Positions 34,501-47,827 of a stretch of DNA of 64,000 nt are shown one piece after another (positions within the stretch are counted from its first letter, which is position 1; each line of letters starts with the position of its first letter). Position numbers and translations under genes: made by a program. The notes beneath the pieces were generated by a model. It did no database searches. It was not told the origin of the DNA and was given only the letters and a program-made list of their open reading frames with translations. Source of the stretch: Botryosphaeria dothidea (Eukaryota; Ascomycota; Dothideomycetes; Botryosphaeriales; Botryosphaeriaceae); contig WWBZ02000016.1 of NCBI GenBank assembly GCA_011503125.2, forward strand, positions 3,472,001-3,536,000, given 5' to 3'.

Positions 34501-36730
34501 ATTAAGAAGCTTCCCCTAGATAAGGTACTAGGCCTAGATAAGATTATTAATAGGTTTCTAAAGTAATGCGCTAAGATACTAAGGGAACCCCTTACTAGGC
34601 TCTTCTAGGGATGCCTCGTACTTAGATACTACTCTAGGTAGTTTAAAAGCTCTATTACCGTAGTCCTAAGGAAACTATAGAGGAATAACTATACTAAAGC
34701 TAAGTTATTTAAACTAATTACTTTACTTAATACGCTAGGAAAGCTACTTAAGAGAATTATAGTAGATCGGATCTCCTAGGCGACTAAAGCCTATAAACTA
34801 CTTCTCGATATATAGATAGAAGCTAGGAGAAATAGGTTAGTAGTAGCAGCTCTCGACCTACTTACGGAATAGATCTATACTATCTAGGCGTAAGATCCGG
34901 GGCTAGTAGCCTTAGTCCTTAGCCTAGACATCTTAGGGGCATACGATTATATATTCTATAAGAGACTCCTCTATAATATAAGGATAGCGAGGCTCCCCGA
35001 ATAGGTAGAAAGATTTACGTACTCCTTCCTATAGGACCGGACTACTTAGCTATCTTTTAGGGACTTTACTAGCCCGCTAATCTAGACCTTAACCGGGATT
35101 CCCTAGGGATCCTCTCTATTCCTAATCCTCTACCTATTCTTTACCTCTAATCTACTTATATAGCTACGTAGAGATAATACCTTTCCCCTTAGATTCGTCG
35201 ACGATACTAATATTCTAGCCTTTAGTAGATCTATAGAATAAAACTATAGAATACTAGAGGGAGTATACTAAGTTTATAAGTACTAGGCAGCTATCTACGA
35301 GTTAGCGTTCTCGCTAGATAAGTACTACCTTATCTACTTTATAAGAAAGCCGAGGAGATTTAATATAGTAGTAGATATCCGTATCCCTAGATTTGCTAGA
35401 TACCTAGAGCCCACGATAAAGATCCTAGAAATCCACGTAGATAACAAGCTTAGATAGGGACCCTATATTAGGAAAATAGGAGCTAAGACAATTAAATAGT
35501 ATATATCTCTCTCCCGACTCGCAGTATCTACCTAGGAAGCCTTATTTACTAAAGCCCGCTATATCTATACGGCCGTAGTAAGGCTAGCCCTTACTTATAG
35601 CTATAGAGTATAGTATACCCCGGAGAGAACCCTAGAGTGGAGGAAAATAGCTATCCAGCTACTATAGAAGATCTAAAACTAGTGCCTACGCACTATCTTA
35701 GGAGCGTATAAGTTAACTAATATATAAACCTTAGAGTATAAGACGGGGATTCTCCTACTCTTATTATACCTAGATAAACTAGTACTAGCCTAAACTATTA
35801 GAGCTAGAGATAGCCTAGTTATAGTAGTAGTAGAGGAAACTTACTAGAGTATTAAATAGATAGCTAGGGCTACTCTAAGTACTAGAGGTACCGCTAGCCT
35901 AGCTAGAAGATCCCTACTTAGAAAAAAGATAAACTCCCTCTTTTACTACTACCCCCCTACCTACTAGAGCCTCCTAGAGCGAATAAAACTACGTATAGTA
36001 TATAGAAATAAGTAGAAGAAGAGATAGATAAAGTTTACTAGCTAAGGAAGGTAAGGCAAGCTAGTAGCCTAAAGTATATAGTAGAACCTAAAAATTAGAT
36101 AAATCTATAGCGAACTACCTAAGCTATAGAGTATACTTACTACTCTACTATATATAGAGTATATTAGACTAGAGGACTTTCTCTCTAGGCGTAAGGTACT
36201 AGGGTATCTTAGCCCTACCTACCTATACGGCTAGTATAGATAAACCCTAAAGTATATTCTTTTCTTCTACCCCGACTTCTAATAGGATAGAGTATAGATA
36301 CTCTAAAAGATAGGAACTACGGACTACTATTTCCTCCTCTTAACGAAGAAGAGGATTAAAGTAGCGATAGACTAGTTCTTACGCCTAGGGCTACTTAAGT
36401 AATTTAGCCTAGTAAGAGAACTAATCTAGGAGAGTAACTAGAAAGAGGAACTAGGAGAACTACTAGGACTACTAGGACTACTAGGACCCGGATAATTACG
36501 AGAATAAGAACTAAAGAGATAGGTCTAGTAGGTAAATATAGGGCTACTATAGTAGCCGCTACCGGTAAGAAGAAAAAATAGAACTAATATAGGATAGTAT
36601 ACCTAGAGAGAGAGGAGGGGTTTTACTAGGCGAAAAGATTTTCCCCCTCGTATAAAATAATAATAGATAGCTAGCCCCGTATAGACCCGTAAGGGAGCTA
36701 TATCGGGAAGAAATAAATTTATCTATCTAT
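31592..36730 (+). mobile_element. LINE copy I: full-length 5139 bp (H/I subfamily)
   Basis: Inserted in H near the end of its RT/thumb region, with a 17 bp TSD (CTAGTATATAAACCTTA) at 31575-31591 and 36731-36747. It has the 5' block at about 31600-31645, ORF1, ORF2 and a complete 3' UTR with the GACCCGTAAGGGAGC hairpin near 36690 and an (ATCT)n tail. It is heavily RIP-mutated; the ancestral ATG is ATA at 31598. The ORF2 tail has three Gly-Pro-Pro type repeat units against two in D and N. Confidence 0.9.
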
Positions 36731-37740
36731 CTAGTATATAAACCTTAGAGTATAAGACGGGGATTCTCCTACTCTTATTATACCTAGATAAACTAGTACT
36801 AGCCTAAACTATTAGAGCTAGAGATAGCCTAGTTATAGTAGTAGTAGAGGAAACTTACTAGAGTATTAAATAGATAGCTAGAGCTACTCTAAGTACTAGA
36901 GGTACCGCTAGCCTAGCTAGGAGATCCCTACTTAGAAAAAAGATAAACTCTCTCTTTTACTACTACCCTTCTACCTACTAGAGCCTTCTAGAGCGAATAA
37001 GACTACGTATAGTATATAGGAATAAGTAGAAGGAGAGATAGATAAAGTTTACTAGCTAAGGAAGGTAAGGCAAGCTAGTAGCCTAAAGTATATAGTAGAA
37101 TCTAAAAATTAGATAAATCTATAGCGAACTATCTAAGCTATAGAGTATACTCGCTACTCTACTACGTATAGAGTATATTAGACTAGAGAACTTTCTCTCT
37201 AGGCGTAAGGTGCTAGGGTATCTTAGCTCTACCTACCTATACGGCTAGTATAGATAAACTCTAAAGTATATCCTCCTCTTCTACCCCGACTTCTAATAGA
37301 GTAGAATATAAATACTCTAAAAGGTAGGAACTACGAACTATTATTCTCTTCTCTTAACGAAGAAGAAGATTAAAGTAGCGATAGACTAGTTCTTACGCCT
37401 AGGGCTGCTTAAGTAATTTAGCCTAGTAAGAGAATTAATCTAGAAGGGTAACTAGGAAGAGAAACTAGGAGGACTACTAGGACTACTAGGACTACTAGAA
37501 CCCGGATAATTACGAGGATAAGAACTAAAGAAATAGGTCTAGTAGGTAAATATAGGGCTACTATAGTAGCCGCTACCGGTAAGAAGGAAAAATAGAACTA
37601 GTATAGGATAGTATATCTAGAGAGAGAGGAGGGGTTTTACTAGGCGAAAAGGTTTTCCCCCTCGTATAAAATAATAATAGATAGCTAGCCCCGTATAGAC
37701 TCGTAAGGAAGCTATATCGGGAAGAAATAAATTTATCTAT
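36731..37740 (+). mobile_element. LINE copy H, 3' part (distal ORF2 and tail)
   Basis: This resumes H after the I insertion with the second TSD copy. It contains the distal ORF2 region, the 3' UTR and the tail ending at 37740, followed by the H TSD (37741-37755). Confidence 0.88.
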
Positions 37741-37755
37741 CTAAAATACTCTACT

Positions 37756-37830
37756 TTATAAACTATTAAGTAGACTAGCCTTTAGATATAAGGCGTAGCT
37801 AATTTAATTTCTCTATCTTTCTCTTTTATT
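37756..37830. other. Short unassigned AT-rich spacer
   Basis: 75 bp between the H TSD and the tail of K. I see no gene or repeat match in it. Confidence 0.5.
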
Positions 37831-37893
37831 TATAGATAGATAGATAGATAAATAAATTTATTTCTTTCCGATATAGCTTTCTTACGGATCTAT
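37831..37893 (-). mobile_element. LINE copy K: 63 bp 3'-end-only insertion
   Basis: Only the (TAGA)n tail complement and the last few tens of nt of the LINE 3' UTR, including the terminal part of the hairpin (CTTACGGATCTATA). It is an extreme 5' truncation. Confidence 0.7.
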
Positions 37894-38114
37894 AAGATAT
37901 TAAGAAAGAAGAAGCCTAAGTCTTTAAGCTAACGAGAGATCTACTCGATTAATAATAACTACTAGACCTACTACGTATTTAAAGCCTTCTTAAAATAACT
38001 AAATAGACTAGAAACTAATAGGCCTAGCTAAAGCCGTACTAACCCGGAGAGCTAAATAGATAACTTAAGATAAGATTAACCAACGTCGTTAGAATAGGCT
38101 TTATACGTATTATA
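37894..38114 (+). mobile_element. Gypsy-A fragment (gag region), opposite orientation
   Basis: The reverse complement aligns with 6108-6300 of Gypsy-A at high identity, for example CCAACGTCGTTAGAATAGGC against the complement of the region near 6120-6140. It is a second, fragmentary copy of that family, RIP-mutated. Confidence 0.8.
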
Positions 38115-40354
38115 GTAAAAAATATAACCGTACTAAAAAATCGATCTTAAGCTACGGCGCTAGAAGAGATCCCTAGAAACTCTTTCTAGCCCTAAAACTA
38201 GCTATATAATAATTCTAGTAGTAGTAACTACGCTAGGATAGAAGGAGGAGGCTAGAAGAGGGATAGAATACCCCTCTAAGGCATCTAATTCTACTATCTA
38301 TAATAGAGCTAATAAATATCTAAGTAGGCCCTAATTAGCGTAGAGTATATTAATAGAGTAAATAAAATACTTAAAACTATCTAGTAGGCCCTATAGGTAC
38401 TAAGTAGTAACTCTCTAGCTCTCTCTTCCTAGCTAAAAAAATTTTTTAGCGTTACTAAGATAATCTTCTAGGGATTTACTACTACCCTCTAGGAGGCTAA
38501 TTCTAAGAATCTAGGTCTTAAGAATATTATAAAGGAAATCTAGAAGGTTAAGAAGGCTATTAGCGTGTCTATCTAATCTATAATTCTAAAGTAGTTATAG
38601 ATTATAGCTCTAATACTCCTAAAGCCTCCTACCCCCCCTATTACTATAGAGCTTATTCTATACTTTTCTAAGTAATAAGATAGATAGAAAGTTACCTTAC
38701 TCTCTAACGAAGCTATTATCTAAAAGATCTAGATAGGTAAGAGCTTTACCTATAAAAAAGTTCTCGTAGTAAAAAAGCTCCTAAGCGGAGACGTTAGAAT
38801 CTTTATTCCTAACCTAAATACTAGAATAGAACTACTAAAAGACTAAGATTAGACCTTAGGACTAGGTAGAAAGATTAGGTCTAACTAGTAGATATACTTA
38901 GTACTAGTATATAATATCCTACTTAAAGGTATTAATACTAACGATCTATAGGCTATTAAGATAATCTAGAAGTAAAATATATCTCTATACCCCGGCCTCT
39001 AAATTAGTAAGATAGCCTAGCTAAAGAGGAAGCTCTCTATAGAAAAAACCTACTTAGTAGTAATCCTTAGTATTACTAACCTAGAGACTACTAACTAGAT
39101 AATTATAAAGAGTATCGTCTATAATTACTCTCTTTATACTACGGAATACTATAGCCCTCTATTTATAGTTACCTAGTACTTTAAGTACTAGGCCTATAGC
39201 TATATTACTAGCTACTATAGAAAGAAGACTAAGTATAGTAAGTATATAGATAGCTATAATACTAGAGAGTATATAAAAGAAGAAACGTAGTATACTAACT
39301 ATAACTAGAAATATAATATATAGAGTAATTCCTATCCTATACGTAGGGTAAACTAGACTAGAGTAAATAGTGCCCGTTTAATAAACCTAGAAGGGTATAG
39401 AGAAAGAACCCCGCTTTAGTAATAGATATAGAAAGAATAGACTCTAGTAAGGTCTAAGAAGAGGATTAGAATAGAAGAATTATAGAAGGAAGAGCTAAAG
39501 AGAGGCCCGGGTAGACCTAGAGATCTTAGTAGACCTCCTCTACCGAGCTAGATAATCTTCTCTAGTATAGGGCTACGTAGTTTCTAATATATCTCGGAGG
39601 TAAATCTAGAGGAGGTAGTTCTATCTATATAGGCTAGTCCTACCCTTCTAACGTAACCCGATATAGATATAGAAGATAGTTAATACTAAATATAACGCTA
39701 CTATTAATTATATAGTATAACGTTAATAAGAGTGCGGATAAGATAATAATCCCTCTCTACTAAGAACTAGATCTAAGAACCTACTATATTCTAGCTATCT
39801 AGGAACCCTAGAAAAACCCTAAAATTAAGATAATAGTAAAATACCCCGCCTACTATACTATCTTCCTCTAAGAGAGAGAAGCGAGAATCTACTTTCTAAT
39901 AAGTAAGGCTCTTATCCTAGAATTCTAGTAGGAAATTATCTACTTTCTAGATTTTATTACCCTTACTATTTATACTCTATTATATACTATTTATATTTAT
40001 AACTACTATAACCCGCTATTTCTCTTCTATACTAGTATAGCTCTAAGTACTTTACTACTTCTCTTAGAGGCTCTAAGTAGGTCTAGAGAATATATCCTTC
40101 TTAGAGACTTTAACCTCTATTACCCCCTCTAGAGAGATATTACCTTCTCTATCTAATATAGCCTCTTAGATAACCTAATTAAGATAGCTACTATAGCTAA
40201 TCTTAACCTAGCCCTACTAAGAAGAACTATTACTAGGAAAACTAATAATAGTAAAAGTATAATTAATCTTATTTTTACTACCTACTAGCTAGAGGAGAGG
40301 ATTCTATACTACGGGATCTTCTAGGAACTAAAATCCTCCTCTAACTACCTACCT
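38115..40354 (+). mobile_element. LINE copy L, divergent subfamily, 5' part
   Basis: Starts with ATA (ancestral ATG) at 38124 and the family 5' block (AAAAAATCGATCTTAAGCTACGGCG). ORF1 and the endonuclease follow, up to the SDH-type motif (AACTACCTACCTAT), where J abuts. It differs from both D and H by many non-RIP changes, so it is the oldest or most divergent lineage here. No 3' half is present. Confidence 0.8.
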
Positions 40355-43300
40355 ATAGATAGATAAATTTATTTCTTCCCGATATAGTTCCCTTACGGGT
40401 CTATACGGGGCTGGCTATCTATAGTTATTTTACACGAGGGGGAAAACCTTTTCGCCTGGTAAAAACCCCTTCTCTCTCTCTGGGCATGCTATCCTATACT
40501 AGTTCTTATTTTTCCTTCTTACTAGTAGCGGCTGCTGTAGTAGCCCTATATTTACCTGCTAGACCTATCTCTTTAGTCCTTATCCTCGTAGTTGTCCGGG
40601 TCCTAGTAGTCCTAGTGGTCCTAGTTGTCCTCCTAGTTCCTCTTCCTGGTTATCTTCCTATATTAGTTCCCTTGCTAGGCTAAATTGCTTAAGCAGCTCT
40701 AGGCGTAAGAACTAGTCTGTTGCTGCTTTAATCCCCTTCTTTATTAAGAGGAGGGAGTAGTAGTCCGTGGTCCCTGCTCTTTGGAGTATCTGTGCCCTGC
40801 CCTGTTAGAAGTGGGGGCAGAAGAGGAGGATATACTTTGGGGTTTGTCTATGCCAGCCGCATGGATAGGTAGGACTAGGGTGCCCTGGCACCTTGCGCCT
40901 TGAGAGGAAGTCCTCTAGTCTAATATGCTCTGTACGTAGTAGGGTAGCGAGTGTGCTCTATGGCTTGGATAGTTCGCTATGGATTTGTCTGATTTTTAGG
41001 TTCCACTATATGCTTTGGGCTACTAGCTTGTCTTGTCTTCCCTAGCTAGTAGACTTTATCCATCTCTCCTTCTACTTATTCCTATATGCTATACGTAGCT
41101 TCGTTCGCTCCGGGAGACTCTAGTAGGTAGAGGGGCAGTAGTTAAGAAGTGAGTTTGCCTTTTTTCTAAGCAGGGTTCTTCTAGTAGGGCCAGTGGCGCC
41201 TCTAGTACTTAGAGTAGCCCGAGCTATCTATTTAATACTCTGGCAAGTTTCCTCTACTACTATCGCGACTAGGCTATCCCTAGCTCTAATAGCCTAGGCT
41301 AGTGCTAGTTCGTCTAGGTGTAGTAAGAGTGGGGGAATCTCTGTCTTATGCTCTAAGGTTTGTATACTAGTTAACTTATACGCCCCTGAGATGGTGCGTA
41401 GGCACTGGTTTTAGATCTTCTTTAGTGGCTGGATGGTTGTTTTTCTCCACCCTAGGATTCCCTCTAGGGTATGCTATACCCTACAGCCGTAGGTAAGGAC
41501 TAGCCTTACCACGGCCGTATAGATATAACGGGCTTTAGTAAATGAGGCTCCCTAGGTAGACGCCGCGAGTCTAGAGAGAGATATATACTATTTAATTGCC
41601 TTAGCTCCTGTTTCCCTAATATAGGGTCCCTATCTAAGCTTATTGTCTACGTAGACTCCTAGAATCTTAATTATAGGCTCTGGGTATCTAGTAAATCCAG
41701 GGATACGGATCCCTGCTACTATATTAAATCTCCTTGGTTTCCTTATAAAATAAATGAGGTGATACTTATCGGGCGAGAAAGCTAACCCGTGGGTAGCTGC
41801 CTAGTGCTCGCAAATTTAATATACTTCCTCTAGTGTCCTATAGTTCTATTCTATAGATCTACTAAAGGTTAGAATATTAGTATTATCGACGAATCTAAGG
41901 GGGAAGGTATTGCCCCTGCGTAGCTGTGTAAGTAGGTTAGATATAAAGAATAGGTAGAGTATCGGCGATAGTGAGGATCCCTAGGGAATCCCGGTTAAGG
42001 TCTAGATTAGTAGACTAGTAAAGTCTCCGAAGGATAGCTGAGTGGTACGGTCCTATAGAAAGGATCGGGTAAATCTTTCTACCTATTCTAGGAGTTTTAC
42101 TATCCTTATATTATAGAGAAGCCTTCTATAAGATACGTGGTTATATGCTTCCGAGATATCTAGGCTAAGGACTAAAGCTACTAGCCCTAGGTCTTATGCC
42201 TAGATAGTATAGATCTATTCTATAAGTAGGTTAAGAGCTACTACTGCGGATCTATTTCTCCTAGCTCCTATCTATATATTAGGGAGTAGGCCGTATACTT
42301 TAGTAGCCTAGGAGATTCTATCTACTATAATCCTCTTAAGTAGCTTCCCTAGCGTATTAAGTAAAGTAATCGGCCTAAATAACTTGGCTTTAGTATAGTC
42401 GTCCCTCTATAGTTTCCTAAGAACTACGGTAATAGAGCTTTTAAACTGCCTAGGGTGGTATCTAAGTGCGAGGCATCCCTAGAAGAGCCTAGTAAGGGGT
42501 CCCCTTAGTGTCTTAGCGTATTGCTTTAGGAACCTATTAGTAATCTTATCTAGGCCTGGTGCCTTATCTAGGGGAAGCTTCTTAATAGTATAGAGGATCT
42601 ACTCTTTAGTAAGGTCTTAGGGAATCTCTACTAGCACTAGGTATATACACCTATCTAGATCTAAGAGGTCGGTAGCCCTAGGAGGTAGGAAGAACTAGTT
42701 AGTAAGGATTTCTGCCTTAGACTAGTTATCGTAATATAGTTATTTATCTACTTCCTAGAGGGGTAGGAACTAAGATAGGGCTAGAGGTTCTAGTGCCCTT
42801 ATTCTTACCTACTTTAAGAGCTTCTAGAGTATAGATGGGTCCGAAGTAATCTTAGCTACTATTCTACGCTATACTTTTATTCTATCTCTTCTAATCTGCC
42901 TCTTCTTGCTATTAGTAATAGTTTAGTATACTACTTAGTCCTCCTCCCTCTCTATAGCCGTCTACTTCCTTCTAGCTACTCTAGCCTAGTATACTAGGTC
43001 CGAATACTCCTTTATCTATTATATAGAGGCCTAGGACGAGGGTCTCGCTACTAGGATAGTCTTCTAGATTATCCTTTAGATAGCCTCCTAGAGTAGTATA
43101 GTAAAGTAATCTAGGTCTACTTTAGTATTAAGAGGGGTTGCTTTAAGGTGTTCGAGCTTTAATTAGAGTATATTATTAGTTCTCTTCTAGTCTGCTTTCT
43201 TCTACTAGGGCCTTAGGGGGCGTAGTTCTACGGGGGTAGAAGAAAAATTAAGTGTAGTAAGGATAGGTAGGTGGTTAGAGGATAATTCGAGCTCCTAGCT

Positions 43301-45494
43301 AACTCTATAGCTAAGGATTCTCTTCTCTAGCTACCGTAATATAAAGATAAGGTCTAGAGTACTCTCGCTGCTACTATCTCGTCTAGTAATAGTGCCCCTT
43401 AGAAGGGCTAGGTTAAGATTAGCTACGGTAGCTATCTTAATTAGGTTATCCGCTAGGGTATAGTATATTAGAGAGGTTATACCTTCCTAGATAGGATAGT
43501 AGAGGTTAAAGTCCCCTAGGAGAATGTGCTCCCCTAGTTTTCTAAGAACTTCTAGTAGAAGAGATAGGGTTTTTAGCGCTATACTAGTATAAGAGGCTAG
43601 CGGGGGATTATAGTAGTTATAGATGTAGATTATATATATCCTAGTAATAAGGGATAGTATGATAAGATCTAGTAAATAGACTATTGCTTGCTAGGAGTCG
43701 GGGCTAATAGCCTTGCTTATAAAGAAGCAGGTTCTTGCTACTCCCTCCTAGGGAAAAACTATATAGTAGGCAGGGTATCTTGCTATTGTCTTAACCCTCG
43801 GGTTCCTCTAAGATTCCTAGATAGCTAGGATATAGTAGATCTTTAGGTCTACTTCCTTAAAGAGCGGGAGTATTACCCTATCCTTACTCTTATAGACGTT
43901 ATACTATATAATAGAGAGAGAGCCTATATCTAATATTAACTTCCTTCTATCTCTAGGTCCGGCTGCGAGGGGGCTAGTAGTGTAGGCTATAAGGAGGGAG
44001 TTCCCGCGAGCTTCTCTAAGGCGTGTTGTAAGCTATTAAGTCCGGTAAACCTTATTTAGTTAGGAGGCGGGGGGCGGCTTAAGTCTCTTAGCCTGCCTAG
44101 TCCCCTCTTAACCGGCTCCTCCTCCCTAATCCTCTTTCTTAGTCTAACGGTTAACTAGTTAGTTTAAGGCTATGTTTTAGTTATTAGGGGTCCTTCCCGG
44201 TGCCTTTCTAGTGCTGCTAGGCGGGCCTAGGCGGCCTTAGTATAGTAGGCTCTACGTGCTAGGCAGGAGTTGCTCTAGGCTATATACTTTTAAGAGTAGT
44301 TTACGTACTATATACTTTCCTTAGGGCAGTCCCTAGTATTATATACCTTACTGCACTATCCGCACTTTTCCTCCTTTTTATAATAGTTAGTAATATATCC
44401 GTAGGCCTGGCACTTAAAATACTAGGTTACTATAAAGGCTGCGTTATAGTACTACGCTATATAGATAGTAAAGTTAATAACAAGCCCCTTATTAATAATC
44501 TAGTTAGCGGTTTCGGGGTTTATGGTGCTAAGGATAATAGCCGAGTAAGTTTTCCCCTCTGGGAGCTTCCTCTTTAGCTAGGCTAGCTTACTAATACGTA
44601 GTTCTAGGTATAGAGATAGGTTCTGCTTCTAGATGGTTTAGATAGTTTAGGGGTCTATAGTATCGATTTCTTCTCGAGGGACATTGTATACTAGTACTAA
44701 GTATAGCTGCTGGTTAGGCCTAACTTCTTTTTCTAGTCCTATAGTCTATTCCTAGTTCTAGAGAAGGGCTGTTCTAGTTGCTTCATCCGGTATAAAGATC
44801 TTAACGTCTCTACTAGGGAGCTTCTTAGTAGTAAGTACTTTCTTACACGCCTAGCTTTTTCCTACCTAGATCTTTCTAATAATTACCTTATTTAAGAGCT
44901 TAGCTATTTCTTATCTATTTACTATCTCTAGGAAGTAGAGGGTAAGTTTAGTAGTAGCTGGGGGGGTAGAGGGCTTCGGGGCTGCTTAGGCTATAATTTA
45001 TACCTAGCTGCGAGTATTAGGTGTGGGTATAGAGGTAGCCTAGATACGGTTAACTATCTTTTAGACCTATTGGACCTCTTTAAGGATATCCTTAAGGCCT
45101 AGCTCCTTAGTAGCTACCTCCTAGTAGATAGTAATATAATCCTAGAAGATTGTCTTAGTAATATCGAGAAAATTTTTTACCTGGCTGGAGAGGACTAAAG
45201 GGAGGCTAGCGGATGTTTATAGGGCTTAGAGGAGGATATCTACTGTTTTTAAGGCTCTCTTAACGTATTCTACGCTATACTAGGTACTCTGCGGTTTCTT
45301 AGGGGTATATTAGGGCTAGGTAGAGGTAGTCACTAGGGGAGGCTATTCGCCTCTTCCTATATCCTCTATATTAACTACTTCGCGGCTATAGTTGTCTTAA
45401 GTACTATTTTAGGACTCGCGAAGCCTAGAAGAGTCCCTAGGGCCCTCTCCCGGCGCCGTAGCTTAGGGTCGATTTTTTAGTATAGTCATATTTT
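40355..45494 (-). mobile_element. LINE copy J: full-length, about 5140 bp
   Basis: Minus strand. The tail (ATAGATAGATAAATTT) is at 40355-40370, the 3' UTR hairpin at about 40388-40412, and the ORF2 stop region at about 40600. The endonuclease is at about 43200-43900 and the 5' end at about 45494, with ATG intact at 45489-45487. The 3' third keeps many TG/CA, while the 5' two-thirds is heavily mutated. The left flank is LINE L and the right flank is LINE M; no TSD is visible. Confidence 0.9.
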
Positions 45495-46553
45495 AAGGCT
45501 ATACTATAGTATTCTACTATATAGAGCGTATAGTTACTAATAAGTCCTTTAGTAATAATCTAGTTAGCTACCTCGGAGTCTATAGTACTAAGAATAATCG
45601 CTAAGTAAGTTTTCCCCTCTAGAAGCTTCCTCTTTAGCTAGGCTAGCTTACTAATACGTAGTTCTAGATATAGAGATAGATTCTAATTCTAAAGGGTTTA
45701 GGCGGCCTAGAGATTCTTAATATTAATACCTTTAAGGAGGACGTTATAGACTAGTACTAAATAGAGCTACTAGTTAGGGCGGACTTTTCTACTTAGTTCT
45801 ATAGTCTATTTCTAGTCCTAGAGGAGGGCTACTCTAGTCTAAGTATTAGATATAAAGAGCTTAACGTCCCTACTAGGGAGCTTCTTAGTAGCTAGTATCT
45901 TTTTATACGCTAGGCTTTTTTCTATCTAAATCTTCTTAATAATAGCCTTATTAGAGAGGTTAGCGACCTCCTATCTATTAGTCTTATCTAGAAAGTATAG
46001 AGTAAGCTTAGTAGTAGCCGGGGGGGTAGAAGGCTTTAGAGCTACTCGAGCTATAATATTAGCCTAGCTAGGTACTACGGGCGTAGAAGTAGTCTAGAGT
46101 TAGCTAACTATCTTCTAGACTTACTATACTTTCTTAAGAATATTCTTAAGGCCGGGTTCTTTAGTATTTACTTTCTAGTATATAGAGATATAATTCTAGA
46201 AAATTATCTTAGTAATATCGAGAAAATTTTTTATCTAGCTAGAGAGAACTAAAGAAAGGCTAGCGGATACTTATAGAGCTTAGAGGAGGGTATCTACTAT
46301 CTTTAAGGCTCTTTTAACGTATTCTACGCTATACTAGATACTCTACGGTTTATTAGAGGTACGTTATAGTTAAGTAGAGGTAGTTGCTAGAGGGGGCTAT
46401 TCGCCCCTTCCTACGGCCTCTATATTAACTACGACGCGGCTATAGCTACTCTAAGTAGTATTTTAAGTCTCGCTAGACCTAGAAGAGTTCCTAGGGCCCT
46501 CTCCCGGCGCCGTAGCTTAGAATCGATTTTTTAGCGTAGTTATATTTTTATTC
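45495..46553 (-). mobile_element. LINE copy M, ORF1 part (H/I subfamily)
   Basis: This matches ORF1 of H and I from the zinc-knuckle area to the 5' end at about 46553, with the signature block at about 46496-46545. The 3' remainder is missing where J abuts. Confidence 0.82.
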
Positions 46554-47827
46554 TATTAGTATAGAACGTTTAATAAAAAGATTTTTAAAATTCTCTTTAA
46601 GACTAAGATAGAAGTAGTAGATCTTAACTACGTTTTCTTTCTAACTAAGAGTTATAATAAGCGAGAGAAACTATAAGTAGTAAGCCGAGTAGAACTTATC
46701 TTATTTAAGTATAAGGAGGAATCGTTTAGCCGTTACGTAAGTATTAGAATTATTAAATACGGCCTTAAGAGCTTAGTAGAAGGCCTTATAATTATCGAAG
46801 TCTACGAAACCGTTCGAAGTAGAGACGTAAGAGGTAAACTAAGTATAAGCCGTATCGCGAAGATATAATCTAGCGTAGGTAATCTTAGCTATATCTATTA
46901 TAAAAGTAGATAGATTTAAGATAAATTTAAGTTAAAGTTACGTAGCGAAGTTCTAGAACCGAGTACGTTCTTCTTTAAAGAATTCTAGATCCGATATCTT
47001 AGGAATACGGGGATAAGAAATAAAAGTTTCTAAAGAAGATACCGTAGACGTAGTAGCCGGCGTATTAGTAGGAAGGTTCGGGGCTAGTAGTTAGAGTCGG
47101 ACGAAGACTTTATCTTAGCTAAAACCGTAGTAGTAGAAGATATAAGTAACTTAGGCGTTTATAGTATTCTTAGAGATAACTAGTAAATCGATATCGAATC
47201 TTAGATAAGATTATCTTCCTCTAGCGTATACCTAGCTAAGAGTAACGCGTAAAGAAACCGGAATATCTTTAGAGAAGATAGAACGAGCGTTAATAGAAGT
47301 AGAAACTTAATTAAGAACTTAGAAGAGCGTATTCTAAGGATTAGAAGATATAGTTCTATTAACTATTTTAGGGATTATAGTCTAGAGCTTCGGCGAGAGC
47401 TTTAGGCCTACTAGAGAGAAGTTTAGTAAAATATAATAAATAGATCTTAGAGGGTAGAGAGACGAGATAACGAAGCCGGTAAAGATAGTAGAAATAAAGT
47501 AATACTAAAGTATAAAAGTATAGTTTAAAGGGCGAAGATACGAGATACGAGAGACGAGGAACGAATACTAAGAGGCGAATAGTAAGAGACGAGTAACGAA
47601 TAATAAAGAAGGCGAATAAGGTCTAATTTAAGGCGTACTAAGTTATACGCGAGGAATACTTATTACTAGACTAAAGAACTAATTATAAAGTAAAGGGGCA
47701 AGCTTTATATATATAAAAAACGAACTAAAATACTAGCTTCCTAATTTATAAGTAGGTAAATCTAGATCCGGATTTTAAATTAATAAAGATAAACTAGTAA
47801 GAAGTCTATATAAGCTATATTTATAAT
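46554..47827 (-). mobile_element. Gypsy-B second copy: gag region and leader, RIP-mutated
   Basis: This aligns with 24700-25700. Shared landmarks are GCTTAGTAGAAGGCCTTATA against GGCTAAGAGCCTTGTAGAAG, the AATTCTAGATCCG region, and the block at 47690-47790 with TTTATATATATAAA and CTAGCTTCCTAATTT. It is mutated much more than the first copy. GACGAG/GCGAATA short repeats lie at about 47520-47610. Confidence 0.72.
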
